A stretch of 64,000 nt of DNA from Rhynchopus sp. YZ270_cl-10. Taxonomy: Eukaryota > Euglenozoa > Diplonemea > Diplonemida > Diplonemidae. The stretch is taken from the NCBI GenBank assembly GCA_964035575.1, contig OZ037875.1, positions 496,001-560,000 of the forward strand, written 5' to 3'. The position numbers and the translations under genes were made by a program. Positions 50,905 to 60,681 of the stretch are shown in pieces (position 1 is the stretch's first letter; each line of letters starts with the position of its first letter). The notes beneath the pieces are model-generated. The model was not told where the DNA came from, did no database searches, and worked only from the letters and a program-made list of their open reading frames with translations.

Positions 50905-51027
50905 TTGTATGCAATCATTGCCCGCCCAACCAAAAGGAGAAAAAAGAAAGGGGGGTGCAGTCTTCTAGCAACGGACCCTGATCACGTTGCCCCTCAAAGG
51001 AAAGATAAAATGAGACGTTTTATGTAT

Positions 51028-51216
51028 TTACTGTATTCGGAAAAATGTTCGACCGTAAAAAAGGGTCGAACTTCCAGAAAAATCCTGAAAAGGTCGAACA
51101 TTAGTACGGTCGAACATTACTGTGTTAATATTCTACTGTAAAAAAGGTCGAACTTCCTGAAAAATCTTGAAAAGGTCGAACATTAATACGGTCGATAATT
51201 TGTACGAATACGGTAT
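51028..51216. mobile_element. MITE-like element built of TCGAAC repeats
   Basis: Ends are inverted: ACTGTATTCG on the left, CGAATACGGT on the right. Inside, a block of about 66 bp (ACCGTAAAAAAGGGTCGAAC through TACGGTCGAACATT) occurs twice in tandem, 81 bp apart, with CTGAAAAGGTCGAACATT or CTTGAAAAGGTCGAACATT in both. TTCGACC and GGTCGAA make further palindromes. Confidence 0.65.
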
Positions 51217-51619
51217 ATTTTTTTTTTTTTCATTTTCCCAATTGCCCCATGGGATGTTGACTGTTGCTCAAAGGGCTAAGATACCTCACAACAACACAAC
51301 ACCTCATGCCCAAGAGTGTCTAAGGGATGAGACGTCAGGAGCTCTAGTCTGACACTTATTTTGCCTCTGCTTAAAAAAATGTTGGTAATACAATCTGCGG
51401 GGAGTTGAAGCGCCTTCAGCTATCAAAACCCAGAAGAAGGTTTTCCACCCCCTCTTTCAATTTTGGATCCGTCGTATTTGATGTATTGATCTTGTGTTTT
51501 GTGTTGCTATTTTTATCACTGCACCACGCTCCCACTGACTACCTGGCCGTGAAGAGGAAACCTCTTTGAGACCAAAAAAAAGAAAAAAATTGGAGGGTTG
51601 TGTGCAAACGCTTCTGCTG

Positions 51620-51663
51620 AAGTTAATAAGATGAACCTAGGCATATCGTGCTTAGTCTGATTA
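51620..51663 (+). repeat. Dispersed short repeat, family C
   Basis: Reads AAGTTAATAAGATGAACCTA, then GGCATATCGTGCTTAGTCTG. Confidence 0.6.
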
Positions 51664-51782
51664 GATTACTTAATGTTTTGAACATTGGTGCTTAGTCACC
51701 TTTGATCAACAAAAGAATCAGTAGTGGTATACTATAACGCATCAGAAGACATCCCTTTTTGTTTTGCTTTTTTTTTGTTTTT

Positions 51783-51832
51783 GATAAATTGTTGGAGTAG
51801 TGTAATTGCCTCGGTTGTGTGCAACCTCCACT
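51783..51832 (-). repeat. Dispersed short repeat, family D (diverged)
   Basis: Plus strand reads GATAAATTGTTGGAGTAGTG, then GTTGTGTGCAACCTCCACT. A T run precedes it. Confidence 0.5.
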
Positions 51833-52181
51833 TTCCATTTTTTGTTGAGAACGTACTCTACAAGGAGAGGATAAAAAAAAAGGGTGTTTTCGAGCATTAA
51901 AATGAAAAAAGGGAGAGAGGGAACTCAGGGGATGGGAGAAGTCAAGCCACAAGAGGCCTTTTGGTGTACAAGAAATATACAAAAAAAAAAAGTTTAAGAT
52001 GAAAAAGTAGCCTCACGGCCCACCAATCTCAAAAGAAAAAAGAGACATATCTTACGAATTTTGTTTGATTTTTAGACAATCACAAAGCAGCCACAGTTTT
52101 TTTTTTTTCTTCTTCACAGGATCCTTAAAAGAGAGCAAATAGAAGGAATAAGCTTTGCCGAATATCTTACAAAAAAAAAAT

Positions 52182-52256
52182 CTGACTTGAAATACAACAG
52201 CCCTCTCGTGAACATGCAGTGTACCTTGGTACATGACCGGTGCACCGGGTGATGGC
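52182..52256 (+). repeat. Dispersed short repeat, family B
   Basis: Reads GACTTGAAATACAACAGCCC, then TCTCGTGAAC, CAGTGTACCTTGGTACATGA and CCGGTGCACCGGG. It has an A run before it. Confidence 0.7.
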
Positions 52257-52442
52257 CAGATGAGCCTTAGCATTGCTTAATTTACCTGAAAAACAACAGA
52301 AAAAAACACACAAAAGGCAGATCACGCAACAAAACGCGGGTTAGCGTCCTTTGCGTCCACTCCCTCCCAAAAAAAAAACTCTCTGGGCACCCCCCCACCC
52401 TTCTCCCTCCCCCCCTACCCCCACCACCCTTTACCCCTTTTA

Positions 52443-55400
52443 TCAGAAATTGGTTTGCTTTGTTGGAGGGGAGACCATGCGGGCTTCGCCTTTTCCTCTG
52501 AGCACAGCGGCAGCATAGTAAGGATAGGCTAGGTTGAAGGGCGCCAGCATGCGTGTCACGAGACGCGTCTCTGGGGAGGTGGCTGTGTTGCCTTCGAGCG
52601 CATAGATGGAGAGCGAAGGTGGCCGTCCGCCGCTCCGCACGGTAAGACGCACCACAAGGGTCAAAGGGTCGGACATACATTCTGTGGGAATCGCCACCAA
52701 TCTGTCCTCCTCCGCCTCCATTGAAGCATTCGCATCCCCATCCACACTCCCCACCACAAACAAACCCACCTCCACCGACCCCTCCACCCTCACAAACTGC
52801 AATGTCCACTCCGTTGCAATACTCGTCCCCGCAGGCCCCACCAGCTCCCCCTCTGTGTCAAGACTCGCACCATCAATCGTTAAAGCCTCATGCCATTTCG
52901 CAGCTCCAGTTTGATCGGCCATATTCTTGAAAAACGCATCTTTGTAACAAACAACAGCATCGCCCATGACGGGTGCCCAGGTTTTTTTGGGGTTTCGTGT
53001 TAAGGGGCTTGAATTTGGGGAAAGTCCGACTGAAATAGGGGAGACGCGGATGAGGGAGGATGGGCGTGGTGGTGCTTCGCGGTGTCGGTCGGTGTTGAAG
53101 GTGTCGGGGGAGAGGGGGCGGTGTGGGGGGGATGCGGTGTGGCGGCCTGGGGAGACGGAGCGGACGTCGTGGTGGTGGGAGTGCGAGCCGACGGAGAGCA
53201 TGGTTGTTGCGGAGGCGGTGGAGGAGGTGCGCATCACGTGGCCTGCAGACGACGTCAACGTCGACCCCGAGGCATACCGTGCCACACCGTTCAGGCGTGG
53301 AATGGGGTCCCTCTCTCTCTCCCTCTCTCTCTCCCTGTCCCGCTCTCTGTCCCTAGGCGCCACAGCAAGACGCGGCTCCGGAGGTGGTGGCAGCATCACC
53401 CCGTCCCCACCCTCAACCAAATCCAGATCCTCGATGCTCTTCAGCACCTCAATCAGGTCCACCTCATACACAGGGTCGTCATCAAGCAGTGCCACAGCAT
53501 GGGAGGTAGGTGAGAGGGAGGCGGAGTGCGGTGTCTCCCTCATAGGTGTCTGCGCAGGGTCGTCGGAGGGGTGTGCGATTGGGACAGTGATGTTGGTTGT
53601 GTGTCGGTCGGGTGCGGAGGTGGTGTCGCGGCGTGAGATGGAGGCTGCGAGCTGTAGAGATTCGACGGCCTGTGTGAGGGAGGCGGAGGGTGTGGCGTGT
53701 GGTGGTAGGCCTGATGCGCGCCGGTCCATCTTCTCGCGGTGCACCATCGACACCAGAGAGAGGAGGTGTGTGTAGCTCCCGCAGAGCTGGTTCTGCTCGT
53801 CCTGGGCAACAGACAGCGCCTCACGGCGTTGCTTGTCTCTGCTGTCGACGCGCTCGAGAAGGTCGTTGCGCTTGCTCTCCAGCAGCCTCGCCAGCATGTC
53901 GAACCTGCTCTTGATCGTCCGCCTCGCACGCAGCGACCGCTGCGTCCCATCCACAGCACGGTGCTTCAACGACTCGACCTGCGTCTCACACCGGCACACC
54001 CTGTCTGCCACATCCCGCTCGATGTCTTCGATATTCGCAACAAGAGAACCCAACGCAGACGAGAGCGGGAGGTTGACATAGTGACACATATCATGCCAGG
54101 TGCCCCTCTCGGTTCTGGGTGGGGTCTGCGAACGTGTCTCGTGTGTTGAATGTGCGTGGGAGGGCGACGCAGGGACGTATGCGGGAGAAGGTGGGAGACG
54201 TGGTGGACGTGGCGGAGAGGCACGCTCGCCTTCATGCCGGAGGGTGACCCGGATGTCGACGCGGTAGCGCGGCAGCACGAGGGCGGGGGTGCGCACGAGG
54301 TATTGCTTCCCGCGCGCCTTCCCGTTGGCGTTGCCCTCTGAAGTGAGATACTCGTATTCCACAGCAAGGCAGTCCGGTGTTGTCTCGTGCCCCTGCCCCT
54401 GCCCCTGCCCTACAAGCCTCTCCCTAGGTGCAATCAACGTGTTCACTTCTTCATCCCCGCTGATCGGTGTCTCCACAAGCCCCAGCACAACCTCACACAG
54501 CAACACACTCACCACCCCAGACCCGGAGGACCCCTTCCCCTTCAACAGCGGCGACCCTGTGGTGAAGCTGAGATACCCATCTCTCGACAGATCATCGGCC
54601 AGCTGTCTGTGGGTGAGTGGCAGGGTCGTGGCACCTCTTGTGGGGGACCTCGAACGCAGCGTCCTCCCTTGCGTGTCTGTGGGTGACGACTCGACCGTCG
54701 GCGGGCTGTAGAAGAGGAGAGTACCACGGGTGCCGTAGCTCCGTGTCGTGGCACCCTGCGTGGGTGCACCGCCACTACCACCACCACCACCACCACCCTC
54801 AGCCAGAGCCTGCACACGCTTGCACTCCTCCTTGAAACCCTTCAGATCGACCGAAAGGGGCTCCACCTGAAACACACCATGCACAGCGACACGGTGCACC
54901 GATGGGTCGAAGTACGCATTCTCCATGACCAAGGCCTCAATGGCTGCGTGCGAGGCTGTCGTTGGCGCCAGAATCGACAGACACGGGATGGACTCAGGAC
55001 GTTCCGAATGGCCCAGCGAGGACTCTGCCGGGGAGTTGCCTGCGGAGGAGGGGATGCGTTTGGGGGAGACTGAAGGCTTGTCCTCTGCCTCAACCTTGTC
55101 GTGTCTGTCCTTGGGGTGGGGTATGCTGGCATGCGACCAGAGGACGAGGAGACGGAGTGAGTCGAGTGTTGTGAGCTGGAGCACCTCCTCGCAGAAGGGG
55201 AGGCTGTTTGCGAGCGACGCGGGTGCACCGGCGACGAGGTCTGCGGGGGCGACCTTGAGGTTCGACAGGCGTGTGGCAGCGTCGTTGAGCAGCTGTCCGC
55301 GGGAAGGTGTCGGGGCATGTGCCGCACCCGTCTCCTTTGCTGGCATGTCGCTCCGCCGCCGCCGCATCACCCGCAGCCGTGTCGCGTCCAGCGTCCCAAA

Positions 55401-57566
55401 GCCCAACGCATCCTGGCAGAACACCGACACCTCCTCGTCGCTCGTCGCATTCGCCAGCACCTCTGTTGCCCGCGCACTGTCCAACCCATACACCTCAAAA
55501 CGCCCAACCATCTCCTCCCACAAACGCTCCTGAGTCAACGGCTGTCCTGGCTGTCCTGGCTGTGCAGGCCTCTCCGAAGAGGGTTCTTCCTCCGCAAACG
55601 TGATGTCCTCCTTCACAATTGAGGAGGTGTGTGAGGCTGGCTCGTCAGCAACGATGGGGCTCTCCTGCGGCGTGGCAGCGGGCTGCTGTGTCGGGGTGCT
55701 CTGCGTGGGTGTGGTCGGGAGCTGCGGCATCAGCTGCACTGTGCCACTCACAGCGCGTGCGTGTGTGCTGCCCGCCGCCACACCGTTGCCCTCCGCAACT
55801 TCCTCCCCACGCACCTGAGGCAACGTCCCCCGCCGACGAGCAAGCGCACCAGACCCCCACTGCGTCGGCGAGAAACGCCGCTCACGCGCAATGTCGCCCT
55901 CCTCAGAGAACTTCACGCCCTCGGTGCCCATCTCCGTCGACATGCGGTCCGTTTCACTCATGTCATCGGGCACGCTGCTGACGTTGAATGTCTCTGTGAA
56001 GGACTGCTGCCCAGTTGTGTCTGCACCCTGCAGATGACTCGGGGGAAGCGTTGCCTGTGGCGAACCCATCGTAGACGTCTGCGGCAGTGCTGTCGACTCT
56101 GACTCATGCCGGTCCATCTGTGTGTCCGCACCGTCCATAGGGGCTGTCAGCTCTGTCAACTCAGTCAGCTCCGACCGAGGTGTTGGGGACGAAGCATTCA
56201 CCTCTGCCGACGGGCTGTCCAGATGCTGTGGTTCTAAGTGGGGAGTCTCGCCTTCATCGATCTTTTCACGTTCCGGCGACGGCGACGGAGCAGAGGTCAA
56301 CGACAGGGCAGGCACACCCTGTGGAGACACCACCGCCGTTCCTGCCGACTGCGTCTCCAACCCTGCAGACGTGTCTCCCGGTGGGATGCGTGCACTGTAT
56401 GTTGGGCTTGAGTCCTTCTGGGATTCAGTGTGGCTGACACGGGAAGGTTTGGTGAAGGTAGAATGCTCTGTTGTGGCGTCGTCGTCTGCGCCGTCGAGAA
56501 TCGCCCTCAGTCGTGTTGAGGGTGACGGCGAGCGTGGCCGTGCCGACCCCTCGGTGCTCTGGTCCTCTTTGCGTTCTGTGTAGCGTGGTGGGCTTGTTGG
56601 CGGCTTCTGTTGGTTCCCTGTAGTGCCGATGCTGTGGCTGGAGAGCTTCGTGGGAGTGCCCCCACGCTGTGGTGTAGAGTCACGCCGGGCCTGCAAATCC
56701 TCTGCCGCCAGCCGCACCTTGCAGTGCGGGAACGTGCACACATACGGATACAGGTTGTACGAATGCAGCTCCGTCACCTCCCCAATGTCTCCAAAGTCCA
56801 GCTTGCTGTCCCCATCACTCCACCGCTGTGGTCCTTTGTAACGCCCCCCACCTATGAACGTCACCCGAGCACCCACACCCAGGAACGACCCTGCACGGGG
56901 CATCGACTCAGACCCGATCCTGCGGAGCGATGCACAGCTGCCACCACTCAAGATGCCTCTCGGGGACGAGCTCCGCGACCGTGCAGTGGGCGACACTGGC
57001 GGGATGATGTTGGAACCTGCCCCGGAGTCCTGCCCCTTCGATGATGTCAGGGGGCCTGCGATCGGCGTCCCGGGCTCAGGCTGGAACAGGGCAAGACTGG
57101 TGCTGCCACGCCCCTGCGGCTGCAACTGGTTCTGCTGATGCACCCACCCATGCACACCCTTTGGAGAAGGCGAGGGTGAGGACGACTTGCGCTGTGCGAT
57201 GGCCATGTTGGTGAGGCTCTGGCTGTGCACCACGGGGTGCTCCTCTTCCTCTTGCGGTTTTGGTGTGGAAAACGAGGGGCGCGCAGGGATGCTCTTGGTT
57301 GGTGTGCTGATCCTGGCCCGGATGCCACCCCCGGTCACGGGTGTGCGTGGTGTGGCGCGTCCCGGTGTGCCGTTGCTGAAGCTCCGCCGCAGGATTTCCT
57401 CAACCACACCGGAGTGCTGCCCCCTGGTGCTCCCGGGCTTCGTCGATGCCGATGCACTGGGCTGCCGTGCTGCTGGACGGCGCCCCCTTCCCCCATTCTG
57501 CTGCTGCTGCTTGCTGTCATTCACCATCGACAACGCAATGTCGGAGATGCGACGCTTCTCCGACAT
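52443..57566 (-). CDS. Large TRIM-like coiled-coil protein without a RING (1,707 residues)
   Basis: The start is MSEKRRISDIALSMVND (57566); the frame above is leader, with a CACTGCAG acceptor-like site 34 bp before. Most of the N-terminal half is disordered, Ser/Pro/Thr-rich. At about 230-295 a compact segment reads ARVTFIGGGRYKGPQRW and DFGDIGEVTELHSYN, like a small beta-barrel. Two related helical modules follow: 674-740 (FEVYGLDSARATEVLANATS, FCQDALGFGTLDATRLRVM) and 756-815 (FCEEVLQLTTLDSLRLLVL). A coiled coil at about 1165-1280 (SLVANIEDIERDVADRVCR, LLESKRNDLLERVDSRDKQR) resembles the B-box C-terminal coil of TRIM proteins. The last 180 residues form a beta-rich domain ending YPYYAAAVLRGKGEARMVS, as SPRY domains often do. 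No RING or B-box zinc ligands are seen. The function is unknown; a scaffold is likely. Confidence 0.85.
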   Translation of the reverse strand: MSEKRRISDIALSMVNDSKQQQQNGGRGRRPAARQPSASASTKPGSTRGQHSGVVEEILRRSFSNGTPGRATPRTPVTGGGIRARISTPTKSIPARPSFSTPKPQEEEEHPVVHSQSLTNMAIAQRKSSSPSPSPKGVHGWVHQQNQLQPQGRGSTSLALFQPEPGTPIAGPLTSSKGQDSGAGSNIIPPVSPTARSRSSSPRGILSGGSCASLRRIGSESMPRAGSFLGVGARVTFIGGGRYKGPQRWSDGDSKLDFGDIGEVTELHSYNLYPYVCTFPHCKVRLAAEDLQARRDSTPQRGGTPTKLSSHSIGTTGNQQKPPTSPPRYTERKEDQSTEGSARPRSPSPSTRLRAILDGADDDATTEHSTFTKPSRVSHTESQKDSSPTYSARIPPGDTSAGLETQSAGTAVVSPQGVPALSLTSAPSPSPEREKIDEGETPHLEPQHLDSPSAEVNASSPTPRSELTELTELTAPMDGADTQMDRHESESTALPQTSTMGSPQATLPPSHLQGADTTGQQSFTETFNVSSVPDDMSETDRMSTEMGTEGVKFSEEGDIARERRFSPTQWGSGALARRRGTLPQVRGEEVAEGNGVAAGSTHARAVSGTVQLMPQLPTTPTQSTPTQQPAATPQESPIVADEPASHTSSIVKEDITFAEEEPSSERPAQPGQPGQPLTQERLWEEMVGRFEVYGLDSARATEVLANATSDEEVSVFCQDALGFGTLDATRLRVMRRRRSDMPAKETGAAHAPTPSRGQLLNDAATRLSNLKVAPADLVAGAPASLANSLPFCEEVLQLTTLDSLRLLVLWSHASIPHPKDRHDKVEAEDKPSVSPKRIPSSAGNSPAESSLGHSERPESIPCLSILAPTTASHAAIEALVMENAYFDPSVHRVAVHGVFQVEPLSVDLKGFKEECKRVQALAEGGGGGGGSGGAPTQGATTRSYGTRGTLLFYSPPTVESSPTDTQGRTLRSRSPTRGATTLPLTHRQLADDLSRDGYLSFTTGSPLLKGKGSSGSGVVSVLLCEVVLGLVETPISGDEEVNTLIAPRERLVGQGQGQGHETTPDCLAVEYEYLTSEGNANGKARGKQYLVRTPALVLPRYRVDIRVTLRHEGERASPPRPPRLPPSPAYVPASPSHAHSTHETRSQTPPRTERGTWHDMCHYVNLPLSSALGSLVANIEDIERDVADRVCRCETQVESLKHRAVDGTQRSLRARRTIKSRFDMLARLLESKRNDLLERVDSRDKQRREALSVAQDEQNQLCGSYTHLLSLVSMVHREKMDRRASGLPPHATPSASLTQAVESLQLAASISRRDTTSAPDRHTTNITVPIAHPSDDPAQTPMRETPHSASLSPTSHAVALLDDDPVYEVDLIEVLKSIEDLDLVEGGDGVMLPPPPEPRLAVAPRDRERDRERERERERDPIPRLNGVARYASGSTLTSSAGHVMRTSSTASATTMLSVGSHSHHHDVRSVSPGRHTASPPHRPLSPDTFNTDRHREAPPRPSSLIRVSPISVGLSPNSSPLTRNPKKTWAPVMGDAVVCYKDAFFKNMADQTGAAKWHEALTIDGASLDTEGELVGPAGTSIATEWTLQFVRVEGSVEVGLFVVGSVDGDANASMEAEEDRLVAIPTECMSDPLTLVVRLTVRSGGRPPSLSIYALEGNTATSPETRLVTRMLAPFNLAYPYYAAAVLRGKGEARMVSPPTKQTNF

Positions 57567-59469
57567 CCTTCCCCCCACGCCCCCCGGGGCGTTTCCCTGC
57601 CTGCAGTGGAAAAATGAGGTTAAACAAAAATTGGAGGAAAAAGGAGGAAGAAGGAGGAAGGGAAGGGGATGCCCCAAAAACTGCACCCACCCGTTGTTGA
57701 CGCCCCCCGACCCCGCATTGAAAAATGTTTGTTCCACGTGATCCGATCCACACTCCCAATCAATTTCTCGAATGGTGGGGATCCACTACAGGGGAAAATG
57801 CAATCAGCCTCAATGGATGCAGACACAAGACACGGATGGTGTTGTGTTGCGCAGCGTTGGCGACTCTTCGCCCATCTTTCGGGTCCCAACAAGTGTACTT
57901 TACCTCAAATCCCTTTCCAGTAAATCAGGATCGGGCTGTGCTGCGTCCTCAAGGATTGGCACATCTCCCTTTCAGTGCGGCTTATGGGTTTGACACCCTA
58001 AGCCTTGCACACGTGTTAGACTCCTTGGTCCGTGTTTCAAGACGGGTAGTTAAAGGTCGCTATGTCAGGTGCCCACCCTACGTAAACTAATCTGAGATAC
58101 ACACGCCTCACAAAGACCGCAACCCCCCATGAAGTGGCTCTGGTGAACTCTGTGCAGTAGGTCCACAAGCTCCTTCAATGCTGAGAGCAAACCCCCCCAC
58201 ACACACCCCACCCTTTAGCCCACCCCCTCCCCTCCACTTCACACACCGGACTGTAAACCCCCCTCCCCTACACCCCCTGCAAGGGGTTAACAATACGACA
58301 TCGGCAGCTACGAGAGCGAACATAGACGACTCTTTACAGTTATACCTCAGCAAGCTGAGGGAGAAGAGCTGGCGTACGCAGCACTCATACGAGGGATCAA
58401 AGGGGTCATGCGAGGGGTCATAGGGGTCGTACGAGGGGTCATACGAGGGGAGTCATCAGCCTTGTTCGCAAAGTACCCATGACAAGCAGATCCAGCTCGC
58501 TTACAACGGCGCTGAAAAAGGCGTTTTCAGATTACACCGTCACCGCCAGCCAGAAGGAGGCTGAAGCAAGAAACTGTGTCTGCACGGTGTCCGCCGTACA
58601 GTTGGCAAAAGCCTGCCTACCCTAAGCCGAAGAAGGGCAGGTCCTGGAAGAGGGTGCTGAAAGAGCCAGACGTGACCTGCCATGGCAAGATCAAAGTAGG
58701 GGGCACCGCTTTCGATTGTCATCAAGTCTGGTTGTCGCCAGCTGGTGTCCTGCCATGTGGAGGAGAACAAGGTTGCACCCTGAGGAGGCCCACAGCCAGC
58801 AACCACCCACCTCCTGGCGATAACGAGGGCGAGTACGTCATCCCATACTCAGTGCACAAGACGTTGGTGGAGCAAGGGAGCCAAGATGAAGGAAGAAAGA
58901 GAGAGTTCAAGTTCAATTACAAAAAAACCCAAAATGATGAGGCTAAAGTGGGTTCCCAGTTCCGCCCCCGTCCCCCGTCCCCCTCCCCATAAGACCCGCA
59001 AAAATAATAATGAAAATAATAAGACCAACCCCGTTCGTATTTGTATAGCTGGAGAACCCTTCTCACGCATCCTTCCCCGCAAGCATGATACCATTGAATA
59101 GATGGCAGAGAACACGGCTGTCAAGGGGAAACGAAAGCTCATGGTAATGGCCCAAGCAAAGAAACGCTTCTTTGGGGGAGGGTTCCAGCTGAATTGACTC
59201 CCCCCTCCCTCAGCGATGCCCATTTTGATATTCGCCACAAAAAAAGCAACAAAAAGGTTCGTGTATACTTTCTATGCATAGGAAAGAAGATCCATGGGTG
59301 GGTACCCCCAGGGTCAGCTTGCCCACCTCCCCCTCTTTTGCAAATCTGTTCTCCCGACGCAATGCGGCGCAGCTGCTGTGTGGACACACTTCCCCTCCCA
59401 ACCCTATTGTACCCGCCTACCCTTACCCCCATTCGCACATCGTCAGATGTTGCGGTTTTTTCCCCTCTT
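57567..59469. other. Gene-poor stretch with an LSU rRNA fragment and weak plus-strand frames
   Basis: Besides the rRNA piece at 57872-58052, the plus strand has open stretches at 58178-58423 (ending NIDDSLQLYLSKLREKSW), 58479-58625 (MTSRSSSLTTALKKAFSDYT) and 58576-58992 (VGGTAFDCHQVWLSPAG). Composition is coding-like but no family is recognised and the frames do not follow one another. A short tandem GAGGGGTCAT repeat lies at 58390-58450. It is possibly an unrecognised gene or gene relic. Confidence 0.45.
57872..58052 (-). pseudogene. Fragment of large-subunit (28S-type) rRNA
   Basis: On the minus strand it begins CCCGTCTTGAAACACGGACC and AAGGAGTCTAAC, the universal sequence at the end of the D2 region. 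It continues with AAACCCATAAGC, CACTGAAAGGGAGATG, CCCGATCCTGAT, GGATTTGAGGTAAAG and TTGTTGGGACCCGAAAGATG, all in the order of eukaryotic 25S/28S rRNA, then stops matching abruptly. Only about 180 of several thousand bases are present and some highly conserved positions differ, so it is a stray copy, not a working gene. Confidence 0.85.
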
Positions 59470-60033
59470 TCATTCGTCTATGGGGTTGCTCCCCCTGCCG
59501 TAGGATCGTCCCCAGTGTGCTTTGTCTTTTCCTTGGAGCTTTGGACCTAGTTTGTCAGATTTGCGCGGCATCTGGGAGAGAAGCGATTTGAGGCTACGGA
59601 GCTTGCCTGTGGAAGGGGTAGTGGTGGTGTCGGCGGGGCGGGTTTGGACGCGGACGGTGGTGCGGGCGGAGGTGGTGTGTTGTTGGCGGTTGCGTTCGGT
59701 GCTGGCGGAGCGTGCGCGGGCGAGGGGGTCACGACGTTGGGGTCCACTGCTATCACGCTTCTGGTGTGGGGACTGTGCAGGATGTCGTCGTGTCTGTTCA
59801 TATCCAGCCTGTGTGGTGTGCACCGCAGCGTCTGGCCCTGCCTCTCCCATCTCTACTGCCGCCTTTGCATCTTGAAACGCCTGATTCACCTTCGCCATCG
59901 CCTCCGCATCTCCTCCAGTATCCGGATGGTGCTTCACCGCCAGCTCTCTATGTCGTACCTTCAACTCCCCCAAGCTCGCCCCCCTCGACACTCCAAGAAT
60001 GCTCCAGGCATCTCGCAAACGCTTTGCGTTCAT
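59470..60033 (-). CDS. J-domain (DnaJ-like) protein, 187 residues
   Basis: Residues 8-60 are a J domain: RDAWSILGVSRGASLGELKV, then LAVKHHPDTGGDAEAMAKVN. The His-Pro-Asp triad needed to stimulate Hsp70 ATPase is at 36-38. The rest (60-187) is basic and disordered, rich in Arg, Thr, Ser and Gln, ending GRSYGRGSNPIDE. There is no Gly/Phe region, zinc domain or membrane span, so it is a short class C J protein. Partner and location are unknown. The start follows TTTTTATC directly; no better ATG is near. Confidence 0.93.
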   Translation of the reverse strand: MNAKRLRDAWSILGVSRGASLGELKVRHRELAVKHHPDTGGDAEAMAKVNQAFQDAKAAVEMGEAGPDAAVHTTQAGYEQTRRHPAQSPHQKRDSSGPQRRDPLARARSASTERNRQQHTTSARTTVRVQTRPADTTTTPSTGKLRSLKSLLSQMPRKSDKLGPKLQGKDKAHWGRSYGRGSNPIDE

Positions 60034-60681
60034 GATAAAAAGAATAAGGACAAAAAAAGAAGGTGTTCTGTTCCCGAAGAAGTTGCAATAATGCGGGTAA
60101 TATGCTAGAATAAAGGCGGGTGTTTTTTGTGTTTACCCTGTGTATAGCTGGTTGGGGAGTGAAGAAGGGGGAGAAGGGGGAGGAAAAAAAACGATGACAA
60201 CAAAAAAACGTGGAGGCAAGGAGTGTACACGATTTTTCCCTATGCTATGAAGCTGCTCTCTTGCAACCCCAAATTGCTCTGCAACTAATTGGGTGGTGAC
60301 GTACAACGCCTTCGGGACGAAGCTTTCAGGAACAGAGGAAGAGAAGAAAAAAGAGAGAGAGAAAGAGAAGGCTACTTCTTTTGTTGGTCAATCTGTTTTA
60401 TCGTGCCCCCGCCCCGCCCTCTTTTCGCTTCGTTTCTGGCTCAAAATAAAAAAGAAAAAAAAAATGTGCGTTTGTTTTTTTTTTTTTCGGATATGGTTTG
60501 CACCTTTAATGCCTGTACCAGGACGGGCTCACCCCTCAAAAAAATAGGGGTCTTGCAAGATGATACTAAGCTCGCAAGCGTACAGCAGTCACCTTTATAA
60601 AACACACACCACTAGCCAAACCCCCCTCCCCACACCCCCGCCGTTCCATGTTTTGTTCAGTATGGCAAGCCCTCCCCCCCT
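60034..60681. other. Intergenic
   Basis: AT-rich with simple runs and one family C repeat at 60553-60597. No gene is seen. Confidence 0.65.
60553..60597 (+). repeat. Dispersed short repeat, family C
   Basis: Reads GCAAGATGATACTAAGC, then TCGCAAGCGTACAGCAGTC and ACCTT. It is a diverged copy. Confidence 0.5.

Larger units (their letters stand above)
50227..52442. other. 2.2 kb intergenic stretch, AT-rich with repeats
   Basis: Contains families A (50249-50280, 50800-50904), B (52182-52256), C (51620-51663) and D (50679-50726, 51783-51832) and a TCGAAC-based element at 51028-51216. No gene is supported. Confidence 0.65.
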
